This document shows positions 37,501 through 45,095 of a DNA stretch of 64,000 nt, piece by piece. Below the pieces are notes generated by a model. That model did no database searches. It saw only the letters and a program-made list of their open reading frames with translations, and was not told the DNA's origin. Source of the stretch: Microvirga flavescens (lineage in GTDB: Bacteria; Pseudomonadota; Alphaproteobacteria; Rhizobiales; Beijerinckiaceae); the NCBI RefSeq assembly GCF_003290125.1, contig NZ_QMKH01000001.1, positions 372,001 through 436,000 on the forward strand, written 5' to 3'. Within the stretch, counting starts at the first letter, position 1; every line of letters begins with the position of its first letter. The position numbers and the translations under genes are program-made.

Positions 37501-39043
37501 CACGACAACCCAGAACACCGCCATCACCATCTCCGCCGCGACGCTCCTCGCCAACGACACCGATGCGAACGGCGATGCGTTGACCATCACGGGCGTCAGC
37601 AACGGCACCAACGGCACGGTGACCTTCAACGCGAGTGTGAATACGGTCACTTTCACGCCGACAGCGGGCTACACCGGCGCAGCGAGCTTCTCCTACACGA
37701 TCTCAGATGGGAGAGGCGGCACATCCTCCGCGAATGTCGGCCTCAATGTCGGCGCATCGAGCGGAACGTCCGTCAGCCTGTTCTCGCCCTCGGCGACGCC
37801 GGCGATTCTCTCCGACCCGGACACGAGCCCCGTCGAACTCGGCATGAAATTCCAGGCATCGGTGGGCGGTACGGTCACCGGCATCAAGTTCTACAAAGGC
37901 ACCGGTGACACGGGAACCCATCAGGGCCGCCTGTGGACATCCACCGGCACGCTGCTCGGCACGGTGACGTTCACCAACGAAAGCGCCAGCGGCTGGCAGA
38001 CGGCGACGTTCTCCTCGCCCATCACGCTCACGGCGGGGACGACCTACGTGGTGTCCTACCACAGCAACGGCCACTACGCCGCGACGGGCAGCTACTTCAC
38101 ATCAGCAGTGACAAACGGCCCGCTGACGGCGCCTTCCGGCGCGAACGGCGTTTACGCCTATGGCTCGTCGAGCCTGTTCCCGACCGGCAGCTTCCAATCC
38201 ACGAACTATTGGGTGGACGTTCTGTTCAACCCCTCCACGACCACCGTGAACACGCCCCCCGTCGCCAACAACGACAACGGCTTCACGACAAACCAGAACA
38301 CCGCCATCACCATCTCTGTCGCCTCGCTTCTCGCCAACGACACGGATGCCAATGGCGATACCCTTTCGGTGACCGGCGTCAGCGGAGGCACGAACGGAAC
38401 CGCCGTGCTGAACGCGCAAGGAACGGCAGTCACCTTCACGCCAACCGCTGGCTACACCGGAGCAGCGAGCTTCACCTACGCGATCTCCGATGGGAAAGGC
38501 GGCACGTCCTCCGCCAATGTCGGGCTCACCGTCACCGCGCCGTCGAATTCGCCCATCAGCGTGTTCTCGTCCTCGGCGACGCCGGCAGTTCTCTCCGCAT
38601 CCGATACGAGCCCGGTCGAACTCGGCATGAAGTTCAGGTCGTCGACCTCCGGCTCCGTGACCGGCGTCAAGTTCTACAAGGGCTCGGGCGACACCGGAAC
38701 GCACCAGGGCCACTTGTGGACGGCGACGGGAACGCTGCTCGGCACGGTCACCTTCAGCAACGAGACGGCGAGCGGCTGGCAGACGGCGTCCTTCTCCAGC
38801 CCCGTCGCCATCACGGCGGGGACGACCTACGTGGTGTCCTACCACAGCAACGGGCGTTACGCCGCGACGACGAACTTCTTCACGTCGGACGTCACCAACG
38901 GCTCGCTCACCGCGCTGGCGGACACCGCCTCGAGCGGCAACGGCGTCTACGCCTACGGATCATCCGGCCTGTTCCCCTCCAACACGTTCCAGAAGACCAA
39001 TTACTGGGTCGACGTCATCTTCAACCCGCAAGCGGCGGCCTAG
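34592..39043 (+). CDS. Giant protein: dimethylformamidase-like domain fused to DUF4082 and cadherin-like modules
   Basis: A 1483-residue protein. Residues 1-205 are low-complexity, rich in Thr, Pro, Ala and Ser. About 210-700 is a dimethylformamidase large-subunit-like region, with TTWQAYNPWGGANLYGG and SVGHDEYW (His445, Glu447). About 705-795 is an Ig-like domain. Then come DUF4082 (799-953), cadherin-like (959-1055), DUF4082 (1061-1213), cadherin-like (1220-1316) and DUF4082 (1323-1478). There is no signal peptide, no RTX motif and no RTX-type tail. Its position before the ABC-HlyD pair suggests it is the exporter's main cargo, an extracellular enzyme or adhesin. GGGGGCT precedes the ATG. 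Confidence 0.85.
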   Translation: MFRARLVDDGLNHARLLKGLASFKPDPDGSDDAWSVRRDGDTASSRLAAVPHGDFRQLINRTDTTASASSPARPAWTFERQASHLDPLTAATGVPRAYDSPATPDVRGDTRTYGWSFTASQPATGSQVTPVNQTADTPASPNGTPSAPAATGSATPLRWLAGGGPEVGTTGPTTQPGILQGPVTTDSPATTPQTLAAAAVNDTVLENQKTGNPESEWGIDGAGSSNIEGFATDISVNRGQKIDFKINTNSTNYRIDIYRLGYYGGMGARKVDTIQHTGLQTQPTALRDPTTGAADAGNWSVSASWNIPSDATSGIYIAKLVRQDGTTGANHIPFIVRNDSSTSDIIFQTSDTTWQAYNPWGGANLYGGNGPGGSGRSYAVSYNRPITTRGGGLASGPQDYIFGAEFSAIMWLEKNGYDVSYMAGMDTDRYGSLLTNHKMFLSVGHDEYWSGQQRANVEAARDAGVNLSFWSGNEVYWKTRWAQSYSADGTPYRTLVCYKETWANADIDPSNEWTGTWRDPRFVSSTAQGGGQPENALTGTIFQVDSYRRDSITVGYDDANLRFWRNTSIANLQPGQTATLPAGYLGYEWDESPDNGFRPAGLIPLSSTTVPVDTYLLDYGSTVGSGVATHNLTLYRAPSGALVFGAGTVYWSWALDANHDLETTPVDARIKQAMVNLLADMGIQPGTLESGLVQTTKSTDTTKPLSTIITPGSTSFTMGQSVTITGTAADSGGGVIAAVEVSTDSGATWHRATGDENWSYTWVVSAPGTFKILTRAVDDSVNLETPGQGLTYTVAGPTGVSLFSPSATPTVTSDPDTSSVELGMKFQASVGGTVTGIRFYKGLGDTGTHQGHLWTSTGTLLGTVTFTNETASGWQTAAFSSPITLTAGTTYVVSYHSNGHYAATSSYFTAPVTNGPLTALSGTNGVFSYGSSSVFPTSSFQSTNYWVDVLFNASGGTTNNPPVANNDNGFTTTQNTAITISAATLLANDTDANGDALTITGVSNGTNGTVTFNASVNTVTFTPTAGYTGAASFSYTISDGRGGTSSANVGLNVGASSGTSVSLFSPSATPAILSDPDTSPVELGMKFQASVGGTVTGIKFYKGTGDTGTHQGRLWTSTGTLLGTVTFTNESASGWQTATFSSPITLTAGTTYVVSYHSNGHYAATGSYFTSAVTNGPLTAPSGANGVYAYGSSSLFPTGSFQSTNYWVDVLFNPSTTTVNTPPVANNDNGFTTNQNTAITISVASLLANDTDANGDTLSVTGVSGGTNGTAVLNAQGTAVTFTPTAGYTGAASFTYAISDGKGGTSSANVGLTVTAPSNSPISVFSSSATPAVLSASDTSPVELGMKFRSSTSGSVTGVKFYKGSGDTGTHQGHLWTATGTLLGTVTFSNETASGWQTASFSSPVAITAGTTYVVSYHSNGRYAATTNFFTSDVTNGSLTALADTASSGNGVYAYGSSGLFPSNTFQKTNYWVDVIFNPQAAA
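36989..39024 (+). repeat. Three long direct repeats encoding DUF4082 modules
   Basis: The units start at 36989, 37772 and 38558, spaced 783 and 786 bases. Each encodes a DUF4082 module with the core ELGMKF, GTHQG, WTxTGTLLGTVTF, ASGWQTA, TAGTTYVVSYHSNG and a NYWVDV end; a cadherin-like linker separates the units. Long stretches are near identical at DNA level, especially between units 1 and 2, implying recent duplication or gene conversion. Confidence 0.85.
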
Positions 39044-39065
39044 GGCAGTGAAAAAGGAAAGAACA

Positions 39066-39389
39066 ATGCAGGACGAAGTCTATTCAGACGGCATTGCCGA
39101 AATCACGATCACGGGCCCTATCGTTCGCATCGACCTGATGAGCCTGTCGCCGACGGAGCGCGACGCCAAGAACAACCCGAAGCCGGTGCTGCGGCAGCGG
39201 ATCGTCATGCCGATCGATGCTTTCGCCAATTCGGTGGAACTGATGCAGAAGGCGGTGAACGGCCTGATCGAGGCCGGCGCCATCAAGCAGACCCCGATCC
39301 CCGCGAGCAATGGCGCGCAGGCTCCGGCAAGTGTCGAGACAGCACTGGCGGGCAAGGGCCGCAACGCCTCGCCGAATTTCTCCTCCTGA
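39066..39389 (+). CDS. Small protein of unknown function in the secretion operon
   Basis: A 107-residue soluble protein. The first 85 residues look like a compact alpha/beta domain: ITITGPIVRIDLMSL, then QRIVMPIDAFANSVELMQKAV and LIEAGAI; the tail is disordered. It faintly recalls DUF3467-type small proteins but I do not recognise it. No signal peptide or membrane span. AAGGAAAG precedes ATG 39066. It lies between the giant protein and the ABC transporter with short gaps on both sides, so it may be a chaperone or regulator for export. Confidence 0.75.
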   Translation: MQDEVYSDGIAEITITGPIVRIDLMSLSPTERDAKNNPKPVLRQRIVMPIDAFANSVELMQKAVNGLIEAGAIKQTPIPASNGAQAPASVETALAGKGRNASPNFSS

Positions 39390-39405
39390 ATCAAGGGAGG
39401 ACTGT

Positions 39406-41553
39406 GTGGGTCCCGAGTCGCAGACCGGCCTGTTGTGCCTCGTCGCCGTTGCACGCCACCACGGCACGGATCTCACCGTGGACCATCTCACCCACGCCTA
39501 TGCCGTCGGCGAGGAACCTGTGTCCTGGCAACTTCTCCTGCGCATGGCGCGCGAGGCGGGCCTCAGGGCCCGTAAGGTTTCCATGACCTGGACAACCCTT
39601 CTCGGCCTCGCGGGAGCTTTTCCCGCCCTTGCGCGGCTGGAGAACGGGAACTGGGTCGTCGTCATCGGCGCGGACAAAGCGGATGACGGCGACAAGATCC
39701 TGATCCTCGACCCGAAGGCCGTCTTGCCGGAACCGCTCTTCCTGTCGCAGGACGATTTCTGCCAGGCCTGGAAGGGCGAGATCATTCTGGTGAAGCCCGC
39801 GCGCACGCGCCTCTCGGACCCGAACCGCCCGTTCGGCTTCCTGTGGTTCGCGCCGGAATTGCTGCGCCAGCGGCGGTTGTTTGCCGATGTCATCGCCGCC
39901 GCGCTTGTTCTTTACGCGCTCGGCCTTGCGGTGCCGATCTTCTCGCAGCTCGTGATCGACAAGGTGCTGATGCACGAATCCTACGCGACGCTTTACGTGC
40001 TCGCGGGCGGCGTGGCGTTGGCGCTCGTCTTCGATGCGGCCTTCACCTTCCTGCGGCGCTATCTTCTTCTCTATGCGAGCAACCGCATCGACATGCGTGT
40101 TGCCGTCCGCACCTTCGCGCATCTCCTCGCCCTGCCGCTCGCCTATTTCGAGCGTGTTCCGGCGGGCGTCCTCGTCAAGCACATGCAGCAGGCGGGGCGC
40201 ATCCGGGAGTTCCTGACGGGGCGGTTGTTCACCACCATCCTGGATGGGCTCTCGCTCCTCGTGTTTCTGCCGGTGCTTCTTCTCTACAGTGTCAAGCTCA
40301 CCCTCGTGGTGCTGGCTTTCACGGCCTGCGTCGCAATCGCCATCGGCCTTCTCATCGGCCCGTTCCGCCGCCGTCTCCTTGCCCTCTACGAGGCGGAAGG
40401 CGAGCGGCAGGCGCAACTGGTGGAGGCCATGCACGGCATGCGCACCATCAAGACGCTGGCGCTGGAGCCCTTGCGCCGGCGTACCTGGGACGATTCCTCC
40501 GCCCAGTCGGTGATGATGCGCTACGATGTCGACCGCATTTCCGCCGCCGCGCAGAGCGTGACCGGCCTCCTCGAAAAGCTGATGAGCGTCGCGATCATCG
40601 GGCTCGGCGCGCTCGATGTGTTCAACCATCAGATGACGGTCGGCGCGCTCGTCGCCTTCAACATGCTGGCGGGCCGCGTCTCCGGGCCTCTCGTGCAGAT
40701 CCTGACGATGGCGCACGAATATCAGGAGGTCGCCCTGTCTGTGCGCATGCTCGGAGAGGTGATGAACCGCACGCCGGAGACGGATGGTACGCAACGCGGG
40801 CTCTGCCCGCCGCTCAACGGAGAAATCCAGTTCGAGGACGTGTCGTTCACCTACCAGCCGGAACGGCCCCCCGCCCTCGACGGCGTATCGTTCACGGTGG
40901 AGCCCGGCAGCATCGTCGGCATCGTGGGGCGCAGCGGCTCCGGCAAGACGACGATCACGCGCCTGATCCAGCGCCTTTACGCGGTCCAGAAGGGTCTCGT
41001 GCGCATCGACGGTTATGACATCCGCGAGCTCGATCTCGTGCACCTGCGCAAATGCGTCGGCGTGGTGCTGCAGGACAACTTCCTCTTTCGCGGAACGGTG
41101 CGGGAGAACATCGCCGCGGCAAAGCCCTCCGCGACCTTCGAGGAGATCGCGCTCGCCGCCAAGGCCGCAGGCGCCGAGGAGTTCATCGAACGTCTGCCGC
41201 GCGGCTTCGATACGATGCTGGAGGAAAACGCCTCCAATCTCTCGGGCGGACAAAAGCAGCGGCTCGCCATCGCCCGCGCGCTGGTCACCGATCCGCGCCT
41301 TTTGATCCTCGATGAAGCGACGAGCGCCCTCGATCCGGACAGCGAGGCCATCATCCGGCAGAACCTGACGAAGATCGCGGAAGGCCGCACAGTCCTCATC
41401 ATATCGCACCGGCTTTCGACCTTGGTGGACGCAAGCGCGATCCTCGTCATCGACCGAGGGCGGCTGATCGCGATGGGGCGGCACGATCAACTTCTGACCT
41501 CGTGCACCACCTATCGTCACCTGTGGAACCAGCAGACGAGGCATGCCGCATGA
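39406..41553 (+). CDS. Type I secretion ABC transporter with degenerate C39-like domain (HlyB-like)
   Basis: A 715-residue permease-ATPase closely resembling HlyB. The first 125 residues are a C39-like domain in which Thr7 stands where the catalytic Cys would be and Trp83 where the His would be, so it should bind rather than cleave cargo. The six-span domain includes VIDKVLMHESYATLYV and NRIDMRVAVRTFAHLLALP. Walker A is GRSGSGKTT near 508, the signature is LSGGQKQRLAIARAL near 612, and Walker B is LLILDEATSALD. The start is GTG 39406, five bases after AGGGAGGAC. The HlyD gene overlaps its stop. Confidence 0.92.
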   Translation: MGPESQTGLLCLVAVARHHGTDLTVDHLTHAYAVGEEPVSWQLLLRMAREAGLRARKVSMTWTTLLGLAGAFPALARLENGNWVVVIGADKADDGDKILILDPKAVLPEPLFLSQDDFCQAWKGEIILVKPARTRLSDPNRPFGFLWFAPELLRQRRLFADVIAAALVLYALGLAVPIFSQLVIDKVLMHESYATLYVLAGGVALALVFDAAFTFLRRYLLLYASNRIDMRVAVRTFAHLLALPLAYFERVPAGVLVKHMQQAGRIREFLTGRLFTTILDGLSLLVFLPVLLLYSVKLTLVVLAFTACVAIAIGLLIGPFRRRLLALYEAEGERQAQLVEAMHGMRTIKTLALEPLRRRTWDDSSAQSVMMRYDVDRISAAAQSVTGLLEKLMSVAIIGLGALDVFNHQMTVGALVAFNMLAGRVSGPLVQILTMAHEYQEVALSVRMLGEVMNRTPETDGTQRGLCPPLNGEIQFEDVSFTYQPERPPALDGVSFTVEPGSIVGIVGRSGSGKTTITRLIQRLYAVQKGLVRIDGYDIRELDLVHLRKCVGVVLQDNFLFRGTVRENIAAAKPSATFEEIALAAKAAGAEEFIERLPRGFDTMLEENASNLSGGQKQRLAIARALVTDPRLLILDEATSALDPDSEAIIRQNLTKIAEGRTVLIISHRLSTLVDASAILVIDRGRLIAMGRHDQLLTSCTTYRHLWNQQTRHAA

Positions 41554-42950
41554 TCCCCGCGCGCCGCACGCCCGAGGACGGCAAGCGGGCTCCTGAGATC
41601 CTTCCTCCCACGCGACGCAGGCGGCCCGCTTATGTCGTGGAATTCCAGCCGGACGCCATCGAAGTGGAAGAGCGGGTTCCCCCGCGCATCGCGCGACTCA
41701 CGCTCTATCTCGTTACGGCGCTCATCGCGGTGGCCGTTGCCTTCGCGTGCCTGACGGAGGTCGATGAAATTGCAGTCGCGAGAGGCAAGCTGATTACGAG
41801 CGAACCCAACATCGTCATCCAGCCGCTGGAAAATTCTGTCATCCGCAGCATCGGGGTCAATGTCGGCCAGACCGTTAAGGCCGGTCAGGTGCTCGCGGTG
41901 CTCGATCCGACATTCACCCAGTCCGACGTGCAGCAACTGAAAACGAAGTTCGAGGCGGCGGACGCGATGGTGAACCGGCTCGAGACGGAACTCGAGGACC
42001 ACGTCTACACGCCCGCCAATCCATCGAGCCCGGAGCAAACCGTCGAGGCGCGCCTTGCCGCCCAGCGCAAGGCCTTCAGCGAAAGCCGCCTGCGTAATCT
42101 CGCGCAAGAAATCGCGCGCGCCGAAGCGAGCCTTGCCAAGAACCGCACCGAGGAGGAAATCCTCGTGCAACGGCTCGCGGGCATTCAGGACATTGAGGCC
42201 ATGCGCGCGACTCTTCTGGAGCACCAGACCGGCTCGAAGCTTAATCTCCTTCAGGCCCGCGACGTCAGGCTCGACATCGAGGCGAACCTCGCGCGCTTGC
42301 GCGGCGCGCAAGTGGAAACGCAGCACGAACTCGAAAAGGCCCGCTCGCAGCGCCAGGAATTCATCGACGATTTCGCACGCGCGACGCTCGAATCCCTCGT
42401 CGAAGCGCGTGGGCGGCGGGACGCGGCGGCGGAAGAATTGAAGAAGGCGGAACTGCGCCGCAGCCTTGTCACCCTCACCGCGCCGACCGATGCGGTGGTG
42501 CTCGAGGTCGCGCAGCGCTCCGTCGGGTCCGTCATGCGCCAGGCCGAGCCGCTCTTCGTCCTCGTTCCCGCGAACGTGACGCTCGAAGCGGAGGTGTTCA
42601 TCGAGCCTAAGGATATCGGCCATGTCGGCGCGGGGCAGCCCGCGCGGATCAAGTTCGATGCCTTCCCCTTCCAGAAGCACGGCACCGCCCTAGGCACGGT
42701 GCGCACCATCAGCCGCGACGCCTTTCCATCCGATCCGAAGGACACCGAGGCGCGGCTGGGCGGCGCCCTCGTCTACAAGGCGCGCCTGAATATCGATGAA
42801 GTGGACTTGCGCGGAATCCCGAACGGCATCCGACTGCTTCCGGGCATGGCGGTGCAGGGAGAAATCGGCGTCGGGCGCAGGAGCGTCATCTCCTACTTCC
42901 TCTACCCCCTGCTGCGCGGCCTCGACGAGAGCATCCGGGAACCGCGATAG
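41550..42950 (+). CDS. HlyD family periplasmic adaptor (type I secretion membrane fusion protein)
   Basis: A 466-residue membrane fusion protein. A cytoplasmic N-terminus of about 45 residues is followed by one membrane span (LTLYLVTALIAVAVAFACL), a first half lipoyl motif (ENSVIRSIGVNVGQTVKAGQVLAVLD), a long coiled coil from about 125 to 320, and the beta-barrel part with IEPKDIGHVGAGQPARIKFDAFPF and the later RLLPGMAVQGEIGVG. It overlaps the ABC gene by ATGA. It links the inner-membrane transporter to a TolC-type channel, which must be encoded elsewhere. Confidence 0.93.
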   Translation: MIPARRTPEDGKRAPEILPPTRRRRPAYVVEFQPDAIEVEERVPPRIARLTLYLVTALIAVAVAFACLTEVDEIAVARGKLITSEPNIVIQPLENSVIRSIGVNVGQTVKAGQVLAVLDPTFTQSDVQQLKTKFEAADAMVNRLETELEDHVYTPANPSSPEQTVEARLAAQRKAFSESRLRNLAQEIARAEASLAKNRTEEEILVQRLAGIQDIEAMRATLLEHQTGSKLNLLQARDVRLDIEANLARLRGAQVETQHELEKARSQRQEFIDDFARATLESLVEARGRRDAAAEELKKAELRRSLVTLTAPTDAVVLEVAQRSVGSVMRQAEPLFVLVPANVTLEAEVFIEPKDIGHVGAGQPARIKFDAFPFQKHGTALGTVRTISRDAFPSDPKDTEARLGGALVYKARLNIDEVDLRGIPNGIRLLPGMAVQGEIGVGRRSVISYFLYPLLRGLDESIREPR

Positions 42951-42963
42951 AAAGCGCCACGGC

Positions 42964-43095
42964 CTATTCACTCCACCAGAACTGATAGCCATAGACAGCC
43001 AGCGCCACCACCATCAGCACCACGACAACCCCGGCGAGGCGTTGAACATGCGGGCGTTGCAGCGGCTGAACCTGTTTCTTGGCGTGGCGAATCAC
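42964..43095 (-). CDS. Small single-span membrane protein (43 residues)
   Basis: An open frame of 43 codons with GTG start at 43095, preceded by an AGGAAAGAC ribosome-binding site and bounded upstream by an in-frame stop. The product has a basic N-terminus (VIRHAKKQVQPLQRPHVQRL), a hydrophobic span (AGVVVVLMVVALAVYGY) and a short QFWWSE end. This is the pattern of real small membrane proteins. It lies on the minus strand between the HlyD adaptor and the heparinase gene. Function unknown. Confidence 0.55.
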   Translation of the reverse strand: MIRHAKKQVQPLQRPHVQRLAGVVVVLMVVALAVYGYQFWWSE

Positions 43096-43194
43096 GATCG
43101 TCTTTCCTGATCATTACCTAGCGGCATCGCCTACAGGGGCGACGTGATCCGGGCAATCGGTTTCCACGAAGATGCTTAAGTAGGATCGTGTTCT

Positions 43195-43236
43195 CAGAGC
43201 ATGATCGGAACAAGCGTGTTCGTCCGGATCATGCGT
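43195..43236. repeat. GCATGATC palindromic repeat, copy near heparinase
   Basis: AGAGCATGATCGGAACAAG is followed by an inverted GTTCGTCCGGATCATGC. It is a copy of the family found at 50577, 51221 and 52771, and lies just past the heparinase stop. Confidence 0.7.
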
Positions 43237-43244
43237 CACAAGAT

Positions 43245-45002
43245 CTAGAGAAGCTCAGGGCCGGGCTCCGCCGGGCGCGGGGCTTCCACCTTCGCGAGAC
43301 GCTCGAACCGCCAGCGCAAGTTCGGCACGAGATCCGGGCGCACGGACAGGACGATCTGCTCCGTGCGGCGCATGCCGTCCGTCGCCGCGAGGAACATGCT
43401 GTCCTCGACCCAGGCTTCGCCGGGAATGACCTCGAACTGCCATGCCTCGCGGTTGGGCAGGAGCAGCATGACGACGCGGCCGCCTTGAGCGCGGCTCGCC
43501 TTGACGCCGGGCGCGAGGTGGAAGCGGATGAGCGCTTCCGAGCCAGGCGCAATCGTGCCGTCGCCCCAGAAGATGTCCTCGCCCATCAGCACGTTGCCGT
43601 CGGGCGAAAGCTGCCAGCGCCGCTCATGGCGGATGCCGAACGGCTTCAGATAGGCGTCATGGCTGGCGCTGAGGCCAAGCACCTGCTCGCGCTCCGTGCG
43701 CTCGGCGACGACATGCTCGGGCCCGCGCAGGACGACGGGTCCAATCCGCCGCAACAGCCATTCGCCAATGATGCGGTCGAACCAGAAGCCTTTGACGGCA
43801 ACGAACTGGCAGGAGGAAACCTCGTTGATCGCCGCTGTGGAATACGCCGGTGTGGAGCGGGAGGCCTGGAGCAGCGTATCGCTCGCGATTCGCGGCGTGC
43901 CGCAATTGACGACGATGCGCTGCGGGCCGCTCGATAATTCAAAGGACAGACAGCCTGCGCCGGCGGAGGCCGAAAAGAGCGTCGGCGGCGCGGTGCCGAC
44001 ATCGGCAACGACGAGAGAGCGCCCCGCCTCCAGCCGCTCGTAGCCCGAATGCGGCGCGTGCTGGATCGCCTGGCTGCGCATGTCGTCATAGGTCAGGAGC
44101 GTCGCGAGATGGTCCGCCGCCGTCACGCCCATGCCGTTGAAATGGGACAGCGTGCCATCCCCGTGGCGGAACAGGCGCACCATCGGCAACATGCGGTCGA
44201 TGGAATTGAGCAGCGCCTCCGGCGTGTCGACCTCGCGGCTCGCGAACATCTGGCGCAGGGGCAGAAGGTCGAACAGAAGATCGACGACGACCTGCGGGTT
44301 GCGGCTGACATGCCCGCCATCGAGCAAGATCTGGCGCTCGAGTTCGCGGGTCAGCAGGCGCGAAGCGCGGCGCAGGCTTTTGTCCAGCCCTTCGCAGCAC
44401 AAGCCCGCATAGCAAAGCGCAATCGCCGCGAGCAGGCGCGGCTGCGGCAGGGGGTTGGAGCGCGCATCGCGCTCAAGATCGCGCACCGCGCGCCCGAGCA
44501 CCTTGAGGAAGCGCTGATAGAAGCTGTGATCCGCCCCTTCGAGAATGAGCGGCGACTGGCTGATGAAGGAAATCAGCCGCCGCGCCATGACAGGCGTGGC
44601 ATAAGCCGTCTGCCGGTCAGCGAGGCTGGCGCTGACGAAATCGTCCACGAGGGAGCGCGCGTTGGCCTGCGCCAGCGCCGTGCCCGCCGCACGCAGGTGA
44701 CGCAGCCATCCGAAACCGTAAAGATTTTCCGCCCAGACGACACTCGGCGGCTCGATCTCAAAGGGCGAGCGCCCGCTCATGGCGACGCCACGGCCCGCGA
44801 AGGCGAAGAAACCGGAATAGATGTCGCTGGCAATCGTCGGATCGGCGGTGCGCAGATCCTGCGGCGCGAACAGGAGGCGGGTCGGCGTGGCCGAACCGAA
44901 TCGCAGATAGGAGGCCGCGCGCAGCAGAGAACCACCCAGGGCGCGCCCTGATTCGCCAAGCGCAACCCTGTAAAGCCGCCAGCGATGCGGTCCCCAACTC
45001 AC
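43245..45002 (-). CDS. Heparinase II/III family protein
   Basis: A 585-residue protein with an N-terminal alpha/alpha toroid (about 1-310) and a C-terminal beta-sandwich heparinase II/III-like domain (from about 320, with RSLVVADVGTAPP and later ERRWQLSPDGNVLMGEDIFWG). Related lyases cleave acidic polysaccharides, but members in this chromosomal context have no known substrate. No signal peptide is seen. The start is GTG 45002 with GAGGAG about 10 bases upstream. It belongs to the rsmB-heparinase-purH block that the secretion island interrupts. Confidence 0.88.
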   Translation of the reverse strand: MSWGPHRWRLYRVALGESGRALGGSLLRAASYLRFGSATPTRLLFAPQDLRTADPTIASDIYSGFFAFAGRGVAMSGRSPFEIEPPSVVWAENLYGFGWLRHLRAAGTALAQANARSLVDDFVSASLADRQTAYATPVMARRLISFISQSPLILEGADHSFYQRFLKVLGRAVRDLERDARSNPLPQPRLLAAIALCYAGLCCEGLDKSLRRASRLLTRELERQILLDGGHVSRNPQVVVDLLFDLLPLRQMFASREVDTPEALLNSIDRMLPMVRLFRHGDGTLSHFNGMGVTAADHLATLLTYDDMRSQAIQHAPHSGYERLEAGRSLVVADVGTAPPTLFSASAGAGCLSFELSSGPQRIVVNCGTPRIASDTLLQASRSTPAYSTAAINEVSSCQFVAVKGFWFDRIIGEWLLRRIGPVVLRGPEHVVAERTEREQVLGLSASHDAYLKPFGIRHERRWQLSPDGNVLMGEDIFWGDGTIAPGSEALIRFHLAPGVKASRAQGGRVVMLLLPNREAWQFEVIPGEAWVEDSMFLAATDGMRRTEQIVLSVRPDLVPNLRWRFERLAKVEAPRPAEPGPELL

Positions 45003-45095
45003 CCGTGGGCGCTCCTCTCGTTCAAGCCGAATGACAATGGCCTATCAGAGCAGTGCCGAGGGTTTGGTTAACATCGCGTAACCAATGACCGATCA

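Noticed and set aside
36989-39024. Regular repeats that might suggest a CRISPR array or satellite
   Set aside because: Units are about 785 bases long and encode protein modules in frame, so they are intragenic domain duplications.
33364-43244. The secretion island as an integrated prophage or integrative element
   Set aside because: No integrase, phage structural gene, att-like direct repeat or tRNA was found at either edge.
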